Positions 1-8,452 of a stretch of DNA of 64,000 nucleotides are shown in pieces (position 1 is the stretch's first letter; every line of letters starts with the position of its first letter). The notes beneath the pieces are model-generated. The model did no database searches. It worked only from the letters and a program-made list of their open reading frames with translations, and was not told where the DNA came from. Made by a program: the position numbers and the translations under genes. The stretch comes from Cyanobium sp. Morenito 9A2. GTDB lineage: Bacteria; Cyanobacteriota; Cyanobacteriia; PCC-6307; Cyanobiaceae. The stretch lies in NCBI RefSeq assembly GCF_024345575.1, contig NZ_JAGQBJ010000008.1:80922-144921 (forward strand). The letters are read 5' to 3'.

Positions 1-272
1 TCAAGGCGGCCCCCAGCCTGCCGTTCGCCACCAAGGGCACCCTGGGCTGGGCCCACTCCGACGCCGCCTTGGGCGACGGCTCCTCCCAGTTCTTCCTGTT
101 CCTGTTCGAACCCGAACTCACCCCAGCGGGCCTGAACCTGATCGACGGCCGCTACGCCGCCTTCGGCTACGTGGTGGACGGCTTCGATGTGCTCACCGAG
201 CTCAGCGCCGATGACGGCATCGTCAAAGCCCAGGTGCTGGAAGGTGCTGAGAACCTGCGGGCCCATGGCTGA
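1..272 (+). CDS. Cyclophilin-type peptidyl-prolyl cis-trans isomerase, 3' fragment
   Basis: The frame is already open at the left edge, so only the last 89 codons are visible. The stretch GSSQFFLFLFEPELT followed by LDGRYAAFGYVVDG-like sequence (here LIDGRYAAFGYVVDG) is the C-terminal part of a cyclophilin beta-barrel, with the conserved SQFF segment and the DGRYAAFGYV strand. Cyclophilins catalyse prolyl bond isomerisation during protein folding; this one resembles the cyanobacterial type. Whether it carries a signal peptide cannot be seen. The stop (270-272) overlaps the thiL start by 8 bases, so the two are probably co-transcribed and translationally coupled. Confidence 0.85.
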   Translation, partial: KAAPSLPFATKGTLGWAHSDAALGDGSSQFFLFLFEPELTPAGLNLIDGRYAAFGYVVDGFDVLTELSADDGIVKAQVLEGAENLRAHG

Positions 273-1260
273 GGCGGTCACCCTGGCGGCGCTGGGGGAA
301 ACCGAACTGATCAGACGCCTGGAGGCCTACGCCCCCCCGGGCCAGTTCAACGATGACGCGGCGCTGCTGCAGGAGCATTCCGATCGGGTGCTGGTCATCA
401 CCAGCGACGTGCTGGTCGAGGGGGTGCACTTCAGCGATGCCACCATGGCCGGCGGCGATCTGGGCTGGCGAGCCGCTGCCGCCAACCTCTCTGATCTGGC
501 GGCCATGGGCTGCCGCTCGGTGGTGGGTCTCACGGTGGCCCTGGTGGCCCCCGGCTCCACCCCCTGGAGCTGGGTGGAGGGGGTCTACGGGGGACTTGGG
601 CAGGCCCTGGAGCGCTACGGGGGCCAACTGCTCGGGGGTGATTGCAGCGCTGGCGGCCAGCGGGCTCTGGCGATCACGGCCCTGGGACACCTGGGGCCCA
701 TGGGCCCGATCCGCCGCGGTGATGGCCGAGCCGGAGATCAGCTGGTGAGCACGGGAGACCATGGGCTCAGCCGCCTGGGCCTCGCGCTGCTGCTCGGCGA
801 GACGTCCGAGGGCTCCCTCGCGGGCCATCAGTGCGCCCGGGCAATCCAGGCCCACCGCCGCCCCATGCCCCGTTTCGACGCCGTCCAGGCCCTCGAGCGC
901 AGCCGACCGCCCCAGCAGTCCTGGCGGGTGGGTGGCACCGACAGCAGCGATGGCCTCGCCGCCGCCGTGGCTCTGTTGGCCCGCGGCAGCGGCTGCACCG
1001 CCCTGCTGGAGCGGGGCGCCTTGCCGATTGATCCGGCCTTGGAGCCCCTGCCCCAGGCCGATCGCTGGTGCCTCGGGGGCGGCGAGGATTTCGAGCTTGT
1101 GCTGGCGCTGCCCCCAGCCTGGTGTGAGGCCTTCCTGGCAGCCCTGCCCGGCAGCGCGGCGATTGGCCGGCTCGCCGCAGGGCCCGTGGGCGTGATCTGG
1201 GCTGACACGGGTGAGGTCCTTGGAGCCGACCTCGGCTACAGCCACTTCAACGTCGACTGA
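265..1260 (+). CDS. thiL: Thiamine-monophosphate kinase
   Basis: ThiL phosphorylates thiamine monophosphate to the active cofactor thiamine diphosphate, the last step of thiamine synthesis, in the cytosol. The 331-residue product has the family's usual length. Near the N-terminus are GETELI and NDDAALL, then TSDVLVEGVHF and NLSDLAAMG, which supply the metal- and phosphate-binding aspartates; GGDCSAG lies mid-protein and TDSSDGLAAAV with GGEDFELVLAL lie in the C-terminal half. The ATG at 265 overlaps the end of the upstream cyclophilin gene and gives the conserved N-terminus; an upstream in-frame extension would read through cyclophilin codons and is not used. The gene converges on gap. Confidence 0.96.
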   Translation: MAEAVTLAALGETELIRRLEAYAPPGQFNDDAALLQEHSDRVLVITSDVLVEGVHFSDATMAGGDLGWRAAAANLSDLAAMGCRSVVGLTVALVAPGSTPWSWVEGVYGGLGQALERYGGQLLGGDCSAGGQRALAITALGHLGPMGPIRRGDGRAGDQLVSTGDHGLSRLGLALLLGETSEGSLAGHQCARAIQAHRRPMPRFDAVQALERSRPPQQSWRVGGTDSSDGLAAAVALLARGSGCTALLERGALPIDPALEPLPQADRWCLGGGEDFELVLALPPAWCEAFLAALPGSAAIGRLAAGPVGVIWADTGEVLGADLGYSHFNVD

Positions 1261-1291
1261 CGGGGTGACCCCATGGGCCGCAGCCGCCATC

Positions 1292-1315
1292 AAAAAACCG
1301 CCCCCGAAAGGACGG
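1292..1315 (-). terminator. Rho-independent terminator of gap
   Basis: Read on the minus strand, CCGTCC and GGGCGG pair (one G-U) around a six-base loop and are followed directly by six T residues. It sits about 30 bases beyond the gap stop codon and has the classical orientation for gap. Confidence 0.8.
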
Positions 1316-1343
1316 CAAGAAGGAAGCAAAAACCAACCAAGGC

Positions 1344-2366
1344 TTACGTCCAGTTCTGGGAGACGACTTCGGCCAGGTCCACCACCCGCTGGCTGTAACC
1401 CCACTCGTTGTCGTACCAGGCGATCACCTTCACCATGTTGTCACCCATCACCAGGGTGAGATCGGAGTCAACGATCGCGGATTCGTCGGTGCCGGCATGG
1501 TCCGAGGAAACCAGGGGGAGATCCGTGTACTTGATGATCCCCTTCATGGCCCCCTCGGAGGCCGCCTTCAGCACAGCATTCACTTCGGCCCGATCGGTGC
1601 TGCGACCCACTTCCAGCACCATGTCCACCACCGACACGTTGGGGGTGGGCACCCGCATGGCGATGCCGCTGAGCTTGCCCTTCATCGGGGGGTAAACCAA
1701 GGCCACGGCCTGGGCCGCACCGGTGCTGGTAGGGACGATGTTCACGGCAGCCGCGCGCGCTCGGCGCAGGTCGCGGTGGGAGGCATCAAGAATGCGCTGG
1801 TCACCGGTGTAGCTGTGGGTGGTGGTCATCGTGCCCTTGACGATGCCGAAGGTCTGGTCAAGAACCTTCACCAGCGGGGCCATGCAGTTGGTGGTGCAGC
1901 TGGCGTTGCTGAGGATGTTGAAATCCTCGTGGCGGTACTGATCAGCGTTGACCCCCACCACGAAGGTGCCCACACCGGCACCCTTGCCGGGGGCGGTGAG
2001 GATCACCTTCTTGGCGCCCGCCTGCAGGTGCTTGCTGGCGCCCACGTCGTCATTGAAGACTCCCGTGGCCTCGATCACCAAATCGACACCCCACTCCTTC
2101 CAGGGGAGGTTCAGGGGATTGCGATCCGAGAAGCACTTGATGTTGCGTCCATTCACGACGAGGCTGTCGCTTGTGTGGCTCACCTCCGCATCGCGGATCC
2201 GACCCAGCATTGAATCGTACTGAAGCAAGTGGGCGTTGGTCCGGGGATCGGAGGTGTCGTTGAGCCCGACCACTTCAATCCCCGTGTTCGCTCCGCGGCT
2301 CAGCCAACAGCGCATGAAATTGCGACCAATTCGACCGAATCCATTGATCGCAACGCGCAAGGTCAT
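1344..2366 (-). CDS. gap2: Glyceraldehyde-3-phosphate dehydrogenase, Gap2 (Calvin-cycle) type
   Basis: Interconverts 1,3-bisphosphoglycerate and glyceraldehyde-3-phosphate; in cyanobacteria the Gap2 isoform uses NADPH or NADH and serves photosynthetic carbon fixation and gluconeogenesis. The 340-residue protein starts with the Rossmann motif [11 protein letters not shown], has GLNDTSDP after the second strand in place of a strictly NAD-specific pattern, and carries the catalytic cysteine in [13 protein letters not shown] near residue 155. The stretch [14 protein letters not shown] and the C-terminal WYDNEWGYS are typical. The gene is monocistronic with its own terminator and a likely promoter; its leader has no clear Shine-Dalgarno sequence. 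The Gap2 assignment rests on motif resemblance. Confidence 0.95.
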   Translation of the reverse strand: MTLRVAINGFGRIGRNFMRCWLSRGANTGIEVVGLNDTSDPRTNAHLLQYDSMLGRIRDAEVSHTSDSLVVNGRNIKCFSDRNPLNLPWKEWGVDLVIEATGVFNDDVGASKHLQAGAKKVILTAPGKGAGVGTFVVGVNADQYRHEDFNILSNASCTTNCMAPLVKVLDQTFGIVKGTMTTTHSYTGDQRILDASHRDLRRARAAAVNIVPTSTGAAQAVALVYPPMKGKLSGIAMRVPTPNVSVVDMVLEVGRSTDRAEVNAVLKAASEGAMKGIIKYTDLPLVSSDHAGTDESAIVDSDLTLVMGDNMVKVIAWYDNEWGYSQRVVDLAEVVSQNWT

Positions 2367-2411
2367 GGCAGGGGAGGGGGAAACCCGCTAACACGGGTGT
2401 TTCGGCTGCGA

Positions 2412-2417
2412 ATCATA
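2412..2417 (-). promoter_or_regulatory. Candidate -10 element for gap
   Basis: TATGAT on the minus strand, 45 bases upstream of the gap start codon, is the best -10 match in the gap/murC divergent spacer. No good -35 hexamer is visible. Between it and the start, ACCCG and CGGGT (about 2382-2398) could form a leader hairpin. Confidence 0.45.
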
Positions 2418-2523
2418 CAGAAATAGGGGTACCACCACCCACGGAACGCCACAGCCTGACAGATCTCGCCATGCGACAGCGGCTAGAGACAGGGGGGGCG
2501 TCCCGGCTTAGTTTCAGTCAGAC

Positions 2524-3978
2524 TTGGACTCGCCCTTGGGACCTGTGCTCGATCGTCAGCAACCTCTTCACTTCATCGGGGTTGGCGGGATCGGGATGTC
2601 GGCCCTGGCGGGAATCCTGGTGGATCGGGGCTTCAATGTCAGCGGCTCGGACCCCAAGGACAGCGCTGTGCTCCAGGACCTGCGTCAGCGGGGGGTGCGC
2701 GTGTTTCGCCAGCAGAACGGCGCCACGATTGATGCCATCCGCAGTGGCATCTCAAGGTCTCCACTGGTGGTCATCAGCACCGCCGTACCGGTGGCGAATT
2801 CCGAACTGGCCGCAGCCCGCTCCGCAGGCCTGGAGATCTGCCACCGCTCCGACGTGCTGGCGGCCCTGATCAACGCCCAACCCTCGATCGCCATCGCCGG
2901 CAGCCACGGCAAGACGACCACCAGCACCCTGGTGGCCACGCTCTTACTGGCCACCGACCACGACCCCACTGCCGTCATCGGCGGCATCGTGCCCGCCTTC
3001 GGCAGCAATGGCCGCAACGGCGCCGGACGGCTGCTGGTGGCGGAAGCCGATGAGTCGGATGGCTCCCTGGTGAAGTTCCGGCCCAACCTCGGGGTGATCA
3101 CCAACCTGGAGCTCGACCACACCGACCACTACCCCGACCTGGCGACCTTGATCGCCACCCTGCAGCGCTTCGCCAAGGGCTGCAAAACAGTTCTGGCCAA
3201 CCACGACGATCCAATTCTGAGAGAGCACTTCCACGCCCAGGCCTGGTGGTCGGTGAGCCACAGCAACGGGGTGGACTTCGCCGCCCTTCCCCTGCGACTC
3301 GATGGAGACGGCACCGAAGTGGAATTCTTCGAGAAGGGCCTAAGCCTGGGCCGATTCATCCTGCCCTTGCCTGGCCTGCACAACCTCAGCAACGCCGCCG
3401 CCGCCCTGGCCGCCTGTCGGCTGCAGGGGGTGTCCTTCGCCGAACTGAAGCAGGCCATTCAATCGCTGCAGCCCCCTGGCCGCCGCTTCGACTTCCGGGG
3501 CAACTGGCAGGGGCGCCAGGTGGTTGACGACTACGCCCATCACCCCAGCGAAGTGGGGGCCACCCTGGCCATGGCAAGGCTGATGGTGAACAGCGGCCGC
3601 AGCCCGCTACCCTTACCCCCCCGGCGGCTGGTGGCGGTGTTCCAGCCCCACCGCTACAGCCGCACCTCCGAGTTTCTCGAGGGCTTCGCTGAGGTGCTCT
3701 GCCAGGCCGATGCCGTGCTGCTGGCTCCGCTCTATGCCGCCGGCGAAGCCCCGATCAACGGCATCTCCAGCGAAGCGCTGGCCCACCGCATCGCCCAGCT
3801 CAAGCCGGAGCTGCCGGTGTGGGTGAGCCAGGATCTGGTCCACCTAGCCGAGCAGGTGAGCCGCCACAGTTGCGACGGCGATCTGGTGCTGGCCATGGGC
3901 GCCGGAGATGTCAATGCGCTCTGGGATCGCCTTCAGGCCCTGGAGAACCCCAACACCGCCCCGGCCCTGGCCGCCTGA
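2524..3978 (+). CDS. murC: UDP-N-acetylmuramate--L-alanine ligase
   Basis: MurC adds L-alanine to UDP-N-acetylmuramate with ATP, the first amino-acid step of peptidoglycan precursor synthesis in the cytoplasm. The 484-residue product has the N-terminal nucleotide motif [16 protein letters not shown] (residues 18-33), the ATP-binding [12 protein letters not shown] (about 125-136), [12 protein letters not shown] (192-203), and C-terminal FQPHRYSRT followed by LAMGAGDV. The start is uncertain: TTG at 2524 and in-frame GTG at 2545 are both possible, and no ATG lies near. murB follows after 3 bases, so the two are one operon. murC diverges from gap across about 160 bases. Confidence 0.95.
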   Translation: MDSPLGPVLDRQQPLHFIGVGGIGMSALAGILVDRGFNVSGSDPKDSAVLQDLRQRGVRVFRQQNGATIDAIRSGISRSPLVVISTAVPVANSELAAARSAGLEICHRSDVLAALINAQPSIAIAGSHGKTTTSTLVATLLLATDHDPTAVIGGIVPAFGSNGRNGAGRLLVAEADESDGSLVKFRPNLGVITNLELDHTDHYPDLATLIATLQRFAKGCKTVLANHDDPILREHFHAQAWWSVSHSNGVDFAALPLRLDGDGTEVEFFEKGLSLGRFILPLPGLHNLSNAAAALAACRLQGVSFAELKQAIQSLQPPGRRFDFRGNWQGRQVVDDYAHHPSEVGATLAMARLMVNSGRSPLPLPPRRLVAVFQPHRYSRTSEFLEGFAEVLCQADAVLLAPLYAAGEAPINGISSEALAHRIAQLKPELPVWVSQDLVHLAEQVSRHSCDGDLVLAMGAGDVNALWDRLQALENPNTAPALAA

Positions 3979-3981
3979 GCG

Positions 3982-4884
3982 ATGACCACCGTTCTTCGAC
4001 CCGTCGGCCTGAAAGCGGCCATCTCACTGGCGGAGTTCACCACCTGGAAGGTGGGAGGCCCCGCCCAATGGTTCGCTGAACCTGAAACCGCCGCAGCATT
4101 GATCTCCCTGAGCCGCTGGGCCGTGGGCGAGGGCCTCGCACTCCAGCTGATCGGCGCCGGTTCCAATCTGTTGATCGACGACGCGGGGCTCGCTGGCCTC
4201 ACCCTCTGCAACCGCCGCCTCCAGGGCAGCGTGCTGGAGGCGCACTCCGGGTTGGTGGAGGCCCAGGCGGGTGAACCCATTCCCACCCTGGCCCGCAAAG
4301 CCGCCCGCGCAGGCCTCAGCGGCCTGGAGTGGGCCGTGGGCATCCCCGGCACGGTGGGAGGTGCGGTGGTGATGAACGCCGGCGCCCAGGGGGGCTGCAC
4401 GGCCGACTGGCTCGTGGAGGCGACCGTGCTCGACCCATGGGGCAACGGCGAGCCCTTCGTACTCAAGGCGGCGGAGTTGGACTTCGCCTACCGCCACAGC
4501 CGCCTGCAAGCGGAGCCCCTGCTGGTGCTATCGGCGCGCTTCCGGCTGGCGGCGGGCCATGACCCGGCGGAGATCAGCCGGCGAACCAGCGGCAACCTCC
4601 AGAGCCGCACCAGCAGCCAGCCCTATCAGCAACCCAGCTGCGGCAGTGTGTTCCGCAACCCGGAGCCACGAAAGGCGGGTCAGCTGATCGAGAACCTGGG
4701 CCTCAAGGGCACCCGCTTGGGCGGTGCCCAGGTCTCACCGCTGCACGCCAATTTCATCGTCAACACCGGCGGCGCCACGGCCGCGGAGATCGATGCACTG
4801 ATCACCTTGGTGCAGGAGCGCGTGCAGGCCGCCCATGGGCTCTGGCTCCATCCCGAGGTGAAGCGACTGGGTCCAAGGACCTAG
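3982..4884 (+). CDS. murB: UDP-N-acetylenolpyruvoylglucosamine reductase
   Basis: MurB reduces the enolpyruvyl group to lactyl with NADPH through bound FAD, producing UDP-N-acetylmuramate, the substrate of MurC encoded just upstream. At 300 residues it is a type II-sized enzyme. FAD-binding sequence includes [24 protein letters not shown] (about 57-68) and [16 protein letters not shown] (about 119-134); [12 protein letters not shown] near residue 215 holds the catalytic serine; [12 protein letters not shown] is near the C-terminus. ATG 3982 follows the murC stop by 3 bases, which fixes the start and implies coupled translation. Confidence 0.96.
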   Translation: MTTVLRPVGLKAAISLAEFTTWKVGGPAQWFAEPETAAALISLSRWAVGEGLALQLIGAGSNLLIDDAGLAGLTLCNRRLQGSVLEAHSGLVEAQAGEPIPTLARKAARAGLSGLEWAVGIPGTVGGAVVMNAGAQGGCTADWLVEATVLDPWGNGEPFVLKAAELDFAYRHSRLQAEPLLVLSARFRLAAGHDPAEISRRTSGNLQSRTSSQPYQQPSCGSVFRNPEPRKAGQLIENLGLKGTRLGGAQVSPLHANFIVNTGGATAAEIDALITLVQERVQAAHGLWLHPEVKRLGPRT

Positions 4885-4910
4885 CCTGGGTGCAGTCCTG
4901 CACCACCCCC

Positions 4911-5246
4911 ATGTCCGGCTTCGGCCTTCCCAACTTCGGCCAGCTCACGGAAGCGTTCCGCAAGGCCCAGCAGATCCAGCAGGACGCCCAGAAACTGCAG
5001 GACGAACTGGATGCGCTTGAACTGGAGGGCAAAAGCCAGGATGGGCGCGCCAGCGTGTGGCTTTCGGGGAACCAGCAGCCGCTCAAGGTTCGTCTATCGC
5101 CCGAGCTGGTCAGCAACGGTGCCGAAGCGACCGAAGCGGCCACCTTCGAAGCCCTCAAGGCGGCCTACGAACTCTCCACCACCACCATGAAAGAGCGGAT
5201 GGAACAACTCACCGGCGGCCTCAACCTGCCGGGTTTCGGAGGCTGA
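4911..5246 (+). CDS. YbaB/EbfC-family nucleoid-associated protein
   Basis: A 111-residue protein whose start I place at ATG 4911 ([15 protein letters not shown]) rather than at the upstream in-frame GTG 4890. Its middle, [20 protein letters not shown], is the helical segment of the YbaB/EbfC fold, and [20 protein letters not shown] forms the beta part. Known family members are dimeric DNA-binding proteins whose role in cyanobacteria is poorly defined. It follows murB by 26 bases on the same strand and its 3' end overlaps the convergent rsgA gene by 26 bases. Family assignment is firm; function beyond DNA binding is unknown. Confidence 0.9.
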   Translation: MSGFGLPNFGQLTEAFRKAQQIQQDAQKLQDELDALELEGKSQDGRASVWLSGNQQPLKVRLSPELVSNGAEATEAATFEALKAAYELSTTTMKERMEQLTGGLNLPGFGG

Positions 5247-6228
5247 TGTCCCCATCCTCCTGGTCGACTTCCTCCTGAAGCTGCTGTCGTTGGAGGCGGC
5301 GGGAAGCTCCAGGCCACTGGGTCCCAGGGACCGGGCGATCCCGGGGGCCCTCGACCCGGGCAAGGAGGTTCTCCAGGCAGTGGCTGTAAAGGCCAAAACG
5401 GTCCCAGTTCGCACCGACGGTGCAGCCGGGCTCCCCTTGGTGGAGACAATTGTTGAACCGACAAGGCTGCAGGGCCTGCGCTCTGCGGATTTCAGGAAAC
5501 AGGCTTCCCAGGGCCAGGGGATCCCGGGGCAAATCCGGGCGGTTGAAGCCAGGGCTGTCCGCCACCAGCGCTCCCTCGGCCAGAGGGAACAGCTCCACGT
5601 GACGAGTGGTGTGGCGCCCCCGCTGCAACCGGCCTGACACAGCGGCCACGCGCAGCTGCAACGCCGGCACCAGGGCATTGAGCAAGCTGCTCTTGCCCAC
5701 CCCCGATGGCCCGCAGAGCACGCTCAACCCGGGGGAGGAGAGCTGGGCCGCCAGCTCGCTCAAGCCCAGGCCACTCGGACTGGATACGGCCAGCGCTGCG
5801 TACCCCCAACCCTCCAGCCGCCGAACCCAAGACTCCCGCTGCTCGGTGGGCACCAGATCGGCCTTGGAGAACACGACCTCCACCGGCTGGGCGCTGCGCT
5901 CGGCGGTGATCAGGAAACGGGTGAGCTGCAGCGGATCCAGGGCGGGCTGGGCCAGGGACACCACCACCACAATGCGACTGCAATTCGCCACCGCCGGCCG
6001 CGCCAGCAGGCTCTGACGCTCCCCCAGTTCAACGATGGCGCCGCGCCGCGCCAGCCAGTCGATCGCCTCCACGCGCACCCAGTCGCCCACGCAGATCTGC
6101 TCACCACGCTTGCCCAGTCGGGTGCGACGGATGCAGAGCAGACGCTGGACTCCGCCCGGGCCAGGCTCCTGGAGGTGCACCTGGCAGAAGTTGGCCTGCA
6201 GGGCCACTACCCGGGCGTCAGCCGCCAT
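5221..6228 (-). CDS. rsgA: Ribosome small-subunit-dependent GTPase A
   Basis: RsgA is a circularly permuted GTPase that acts in late 30S ribosome maturation. The 335-residue product shows an N-terminal OB-fold region (about 1-80), then the permuted G motifs: FSKADL (G4), [16 protein letters not shown] (G1) and VADSPGF (G3). The C-terminal zinc site is visible as [14 protein letters not shown]. The order G4-G1-G3 identifies the family. The ATG at 6228 overlaps the end of the tusA-like gene by 11 bases, so it belongs to the dnaJ-tusA-rsgA transcription unit. Its 3' end overlaps the convergent YbaB gene. Confidence 0.95.
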   Translation of the reverse strand: MAADARVVALQANFCQVHLQEPGPGGVQRLLCIRRTRLGKRGEQICVGDWVRVEAIDWLARRGAIVELGERQSLLARPAVANCSRIVVVVSLAQPALDPLQLTRFLITAERSAQPVEVVFSKADLVPTEQRESWVRRLEGWGYAALAVSSPSGLGLSELAAQLSSPGLSVLCGPSGVGKSSLLNALVPALQLRVAAVSGRLQRGRHTTRHVELFPLAEGALVADSPGFNRPDLPRDPLALGSLFPEIRRAQALQPCRFNNCLHQGEPGCTVGANWDRFGLYSHCLENLLARVEGPRDRPVPGTQWPGASRRLQRQQLQEEVDQEDGDISLRNPAG

Positions 6229-6445
6229 GGCGGCGGATCAGCAGGCGCACGGAACCATCGTCGTTCGCGCTCAGCTCCACCCCATGACCCTCTGCTCGCA
6301 GCCCTTCAGCCACGAGGCGCTCGGGCTCCCCCCCGTCGAGGTCGACCTGCAGGCTGTCTCCGGCAGCAACGGCCTCAAGGGCCAACCGGGTGCGGATGAA
6401 ATTGACCGGACAGGGGGTGCCCCGCAGGTCGAGAAGGTGCGTCAA
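6218..6445 (-). CDS. TusA/SirA-family sulfur-carrier protein
   Basis: A 75-residue protein with the family signature [15 protein letters not shown] near the N-terminus; the cysteine of the CPxx motif is the persulfide carrier in characterised TusA proteins. Family members relay sulfur for tRNA thiolation, cofactor synthesis or sulfur oxidation; which applies here is not visible. Translation appears to start at TTG 6445, which overlaps the dnaJ stop by 4 bases, and its own stop overlaps the rsgA start, so it is sandwiched in an overlapping three-gene unit. No desulfurase or thiouridylase gene lies nearby. Confidence 0.85.
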   Translation of the reverse strand: MTHLLDLRGTPCPVNFIRTRLALEAVAAGDSLQVDLDGGEPERLVAEGLRAEGHGVELSANDDGSVRLLIRRHGG

Positions 6446-7557
6446 CCGAACAGGCCGCCAAACAGGCCGCTTTTATGGGGATGGTCCTTGCTGGCATGGT
6501 GGCCCGCCAACTGATCGAGCAGGGAGCGCTCCTCACTGGAAAGCTTGGTGGGCAGCTTCACCTTGATCGTGAAGTGATGGTTGCCCCGGGCCACGGGATT
6601 GCCGAGCTTGGGCACCCCCTTGCCGGAGAGGGTGAGCACGGCCCCAGGCTGGGTGCCGGCAGGGATCTCGAGGGTTTCCGGCCCATCCACCGTTTCCACC
6701 TCGATGCGATCGCCCAGAATCGCCTGCAGATAGCTGACGTTCACCTCGGAGTGGATGTGGACGCCCTCCCGGCGCAGCTGGGGGTTGGCCTGGACAGTCA
6801 GGAAGACGTAGAGATCCCCGGCGGGTCCACCCCGCTGACCGGCGTTGCCCTCGCCCGCCACCCGCAGCCGGGTGCCTGAATCGACCCCGGCGGGAATGTT
6901 CAAACGCAATTTCTTGCGCACCTGCTGCAAGCCCTGGCCGCCACAGGCTCCGCAGGGGTCAGCGATCACCTGACCGGTGCCCTCGCAGGTGGGACAGGGG
7001 GCCACCTGGGTGAAACTCCCGAAGGGGGTGCGGGTGGCCCGGCGCACCTGGCCGGCACCGTTGCACGTGCCACAGGTGGTGGGGCCACTGCCTGATTTCG
7101 CCCCTGAGCCACTACAGGTGGTGCAGGTCTCCAGATGGCGGATCTGCACCTCCCGCTCCTGGCCGAAGATCCCCTCCTTGAAACTGATCGTGAGATCGAG
7201 TCGTAGATCATCCCCCTGGCGGGGGCCACGACGGCGGGGACCGGCAGCTCCACCGCCACCACCGCCGAATCCACTGAAGAACGTCTCGAACAGGTCCGCA
7301 AACCCGCCCATGTCACCCATGTCGGGCGCCCCGCCAGCGCCCCCGAGACCCGCCTCACCGAACTGGTCGTAGCGGGCCCGGGTCTGAGGATCGCTGAGCA
7401 CCTCATAGGCACGGCCGATCTCCTTGAAGCGATCCTCAGCGCCGGGATCCTTGTTGATGTCAGGGTGAAACTGGCGGGCCAGACGGCGGTAGGCCCGCTT
7501 GAGCGTCTCGGCGTCCGCCTCCCGCGGCACCCCAAGCAGGTCGTAATAGTCCGCCAT
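6442..7557 (-). CDS. dnaJ: Chaperone DnaJ (Hsp40)
   Basis: A type I Hsp40 that delivers unfolded clients to DnaK and stimulates its ATPase. The 371-residue protein has the J domain with HPD at residues 31-33, a Gly/Phe- and Gly-rich linker (about 75-120), four CxxCxGxG zinc repeats ([32 protein letters not shown]) and the C-terminal substrate-binding part. It lies 96 bases downstream of grpE on the same strand and overlaps the tusA-like gene by 4 bases. dnaK is elsewhere in the window (53.7 kb). No CIRCE operator is seen upstream. Confidence 0.97.
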   Translation of the reverse strand: MADYYDLLGVPREADAETLKRAYRRLARQFHPDINKDPGAEDRFKEIGRAYEVLSDPQTRARYDQFGEAGLGGAGGAPDMGDMGGFADLFETFFSGFGGGGGGAAGPRRRGPRQGDDLRLDLTISFKEGIFGQEREVQIRHLETCTTCSGSGAKSGSGPTTCGTCNGAGQVRRATRTPFGSFTQVAPCPTCEGTGQVIADPCGACGGQGLQQVRKKLRLNIPAGVDSGTRLRVAGEGNAGQRGGPAGDLYVFLTVQANPQLRREGVHIHSEVNVSYLQAILGDRIEVETVDGPETLEIPAGTQPGAVLTLSGKGVPKLGNPVARGNHHFTIKVKLPTKLSSEERSLLDQLAGHHASKDHPHKSGLFGGLFG

Positions 7558-7653
7558 CAGCCCTGTCAGTCGCTGCCACCCTAAAACTGGCCCCCGGCCA
7601 CCTCGAAGGGGTGAGAACCGACCCCCACGAATGCCCTGCGGGCCAGGCCAGGC

Positions 7654-8352
7654 TTACCCCCCCTGCCCCTCCTCGGCGGCAGGGCTGGGGGATGCGCCTG
7701 AGCCGGGACCCGGGCCCATCGACACCTTCACCAGCGCATGGCGCAGCACGCGGCCATCGAGGTGATAACCCCGCTGCAGCTCAGCGATCACCACATCTTC
7801 GGGGTGCTCCTCGCTGGGCTCCCGCAGCACCGCCTCATGCAAGCTGGGATCGAATGGCTCACCTTCCACCCGCATCGGCGACACCCCCAACTGCTTGAAC
7901 ACATCCACCAACTGCTTGTACAGCCCCTGGTAACTGCGGTGCAGGTTCTGGGCCTCCTCACCTTCGGGGTTGAGCTGCTGACGGGCCCGGTCGAAGTTGT
8001 CGACGACTGGGAGGATCTCGCTCAAGGTGGTGCAGGTGATCTGCGCGCGCAGGTCATCCTGGTCGCGGCTCTGGCGCTTGCGGAAGTTGTCGAAATCGGC
8101 AGCGATGCGCATGTACTGGCCGCGCAGGCTCTCGTTATCGGCCCTGAGGCGCTCCAGCTCGGCCTCGAGCCCACCCTTGGGATCGGGCTCCGCCGGGGGG
8201 ACCGCTGGGGCGTCTCCAGGGGAATCGACGTCCCCTGCCAACGGCTGGCCGGCGTCAACCCGGAGCCCTGCGGCGCCGTCCACCAGGGGATCGGACGCGC
8301 CCTCAACGGCAGAGTTGGCCTGGGGAGTGAAAGGCGTGGCTTCGCCGCTCAT
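7654..8352 (-). CDS. grpE: GrpE nucleotide exchange factor
   Basis: GrpE releases ADP from DnaK. The 232-residue protein has a low-complexity, Pro/Asp-rich N-terminus (about 1-70), a long coiled-coil helix ([20 protein letters not shown]), the family segment [18 protein letters not shown], and the C-terminal beta domain ending in [19 protein letters not shown], which matches the GrpE signature. It is transcribed toward dnaJ and divergently from pilB, with about 100 bases between the two starts. Confidence 0.96.
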   Translation of the reverse strand: MSGEATPFTPQANSAVEGASDPLVDGAAGLRVDAGQPLAGDVDSPGDAPAVPPAEPDPKGGLEAELERLRADNESLRGQYMRIAADFDNFRKRQSRDQDDLRAQITCTTLSEILPVVDNFDRARQQLNPEGEEAQNLHRSYQGLYKQLVDVFKQLGVSPMRVEGEPFDPSLHEAVLREPSEEHPEDVVIAELQRGYHLDGRVLRHALVKVSMGPGPGSGASPSPAAEEGQGG

Positions 8353-8396
8353 GCTGACTGAACCAGAATTCGGACTTAGACATGTTGAACGTCAGA

Positions 8397-8445
8397 GTCC
8401 GCCTCCCACAAGCGGGGGAAGCCCACACCTCTGTCCGCCTCCCAC
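8397..8445. repeat. Pair of 13-base direct repeats in the grpE/pilB spacer
   Basis: GTCCGCCTCCCAC occurs at 8397-8409 and again at 8433-8445, 36 bases apart start to start, immediately before the pilB start codon and inside the divergent promoter region. The spacing and exact identity could mark a regulator site, or a small duplication. No function can be read from the bases. Confidence 0.6.
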
Positions 8446-8452
8446 CTGAGCC

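Noticed and set aside
223..1404. 393-codon frame antisense to thiL
   Set aside because: Gly/Ala/Gln-rich shadow of thiL with no recognisable family.
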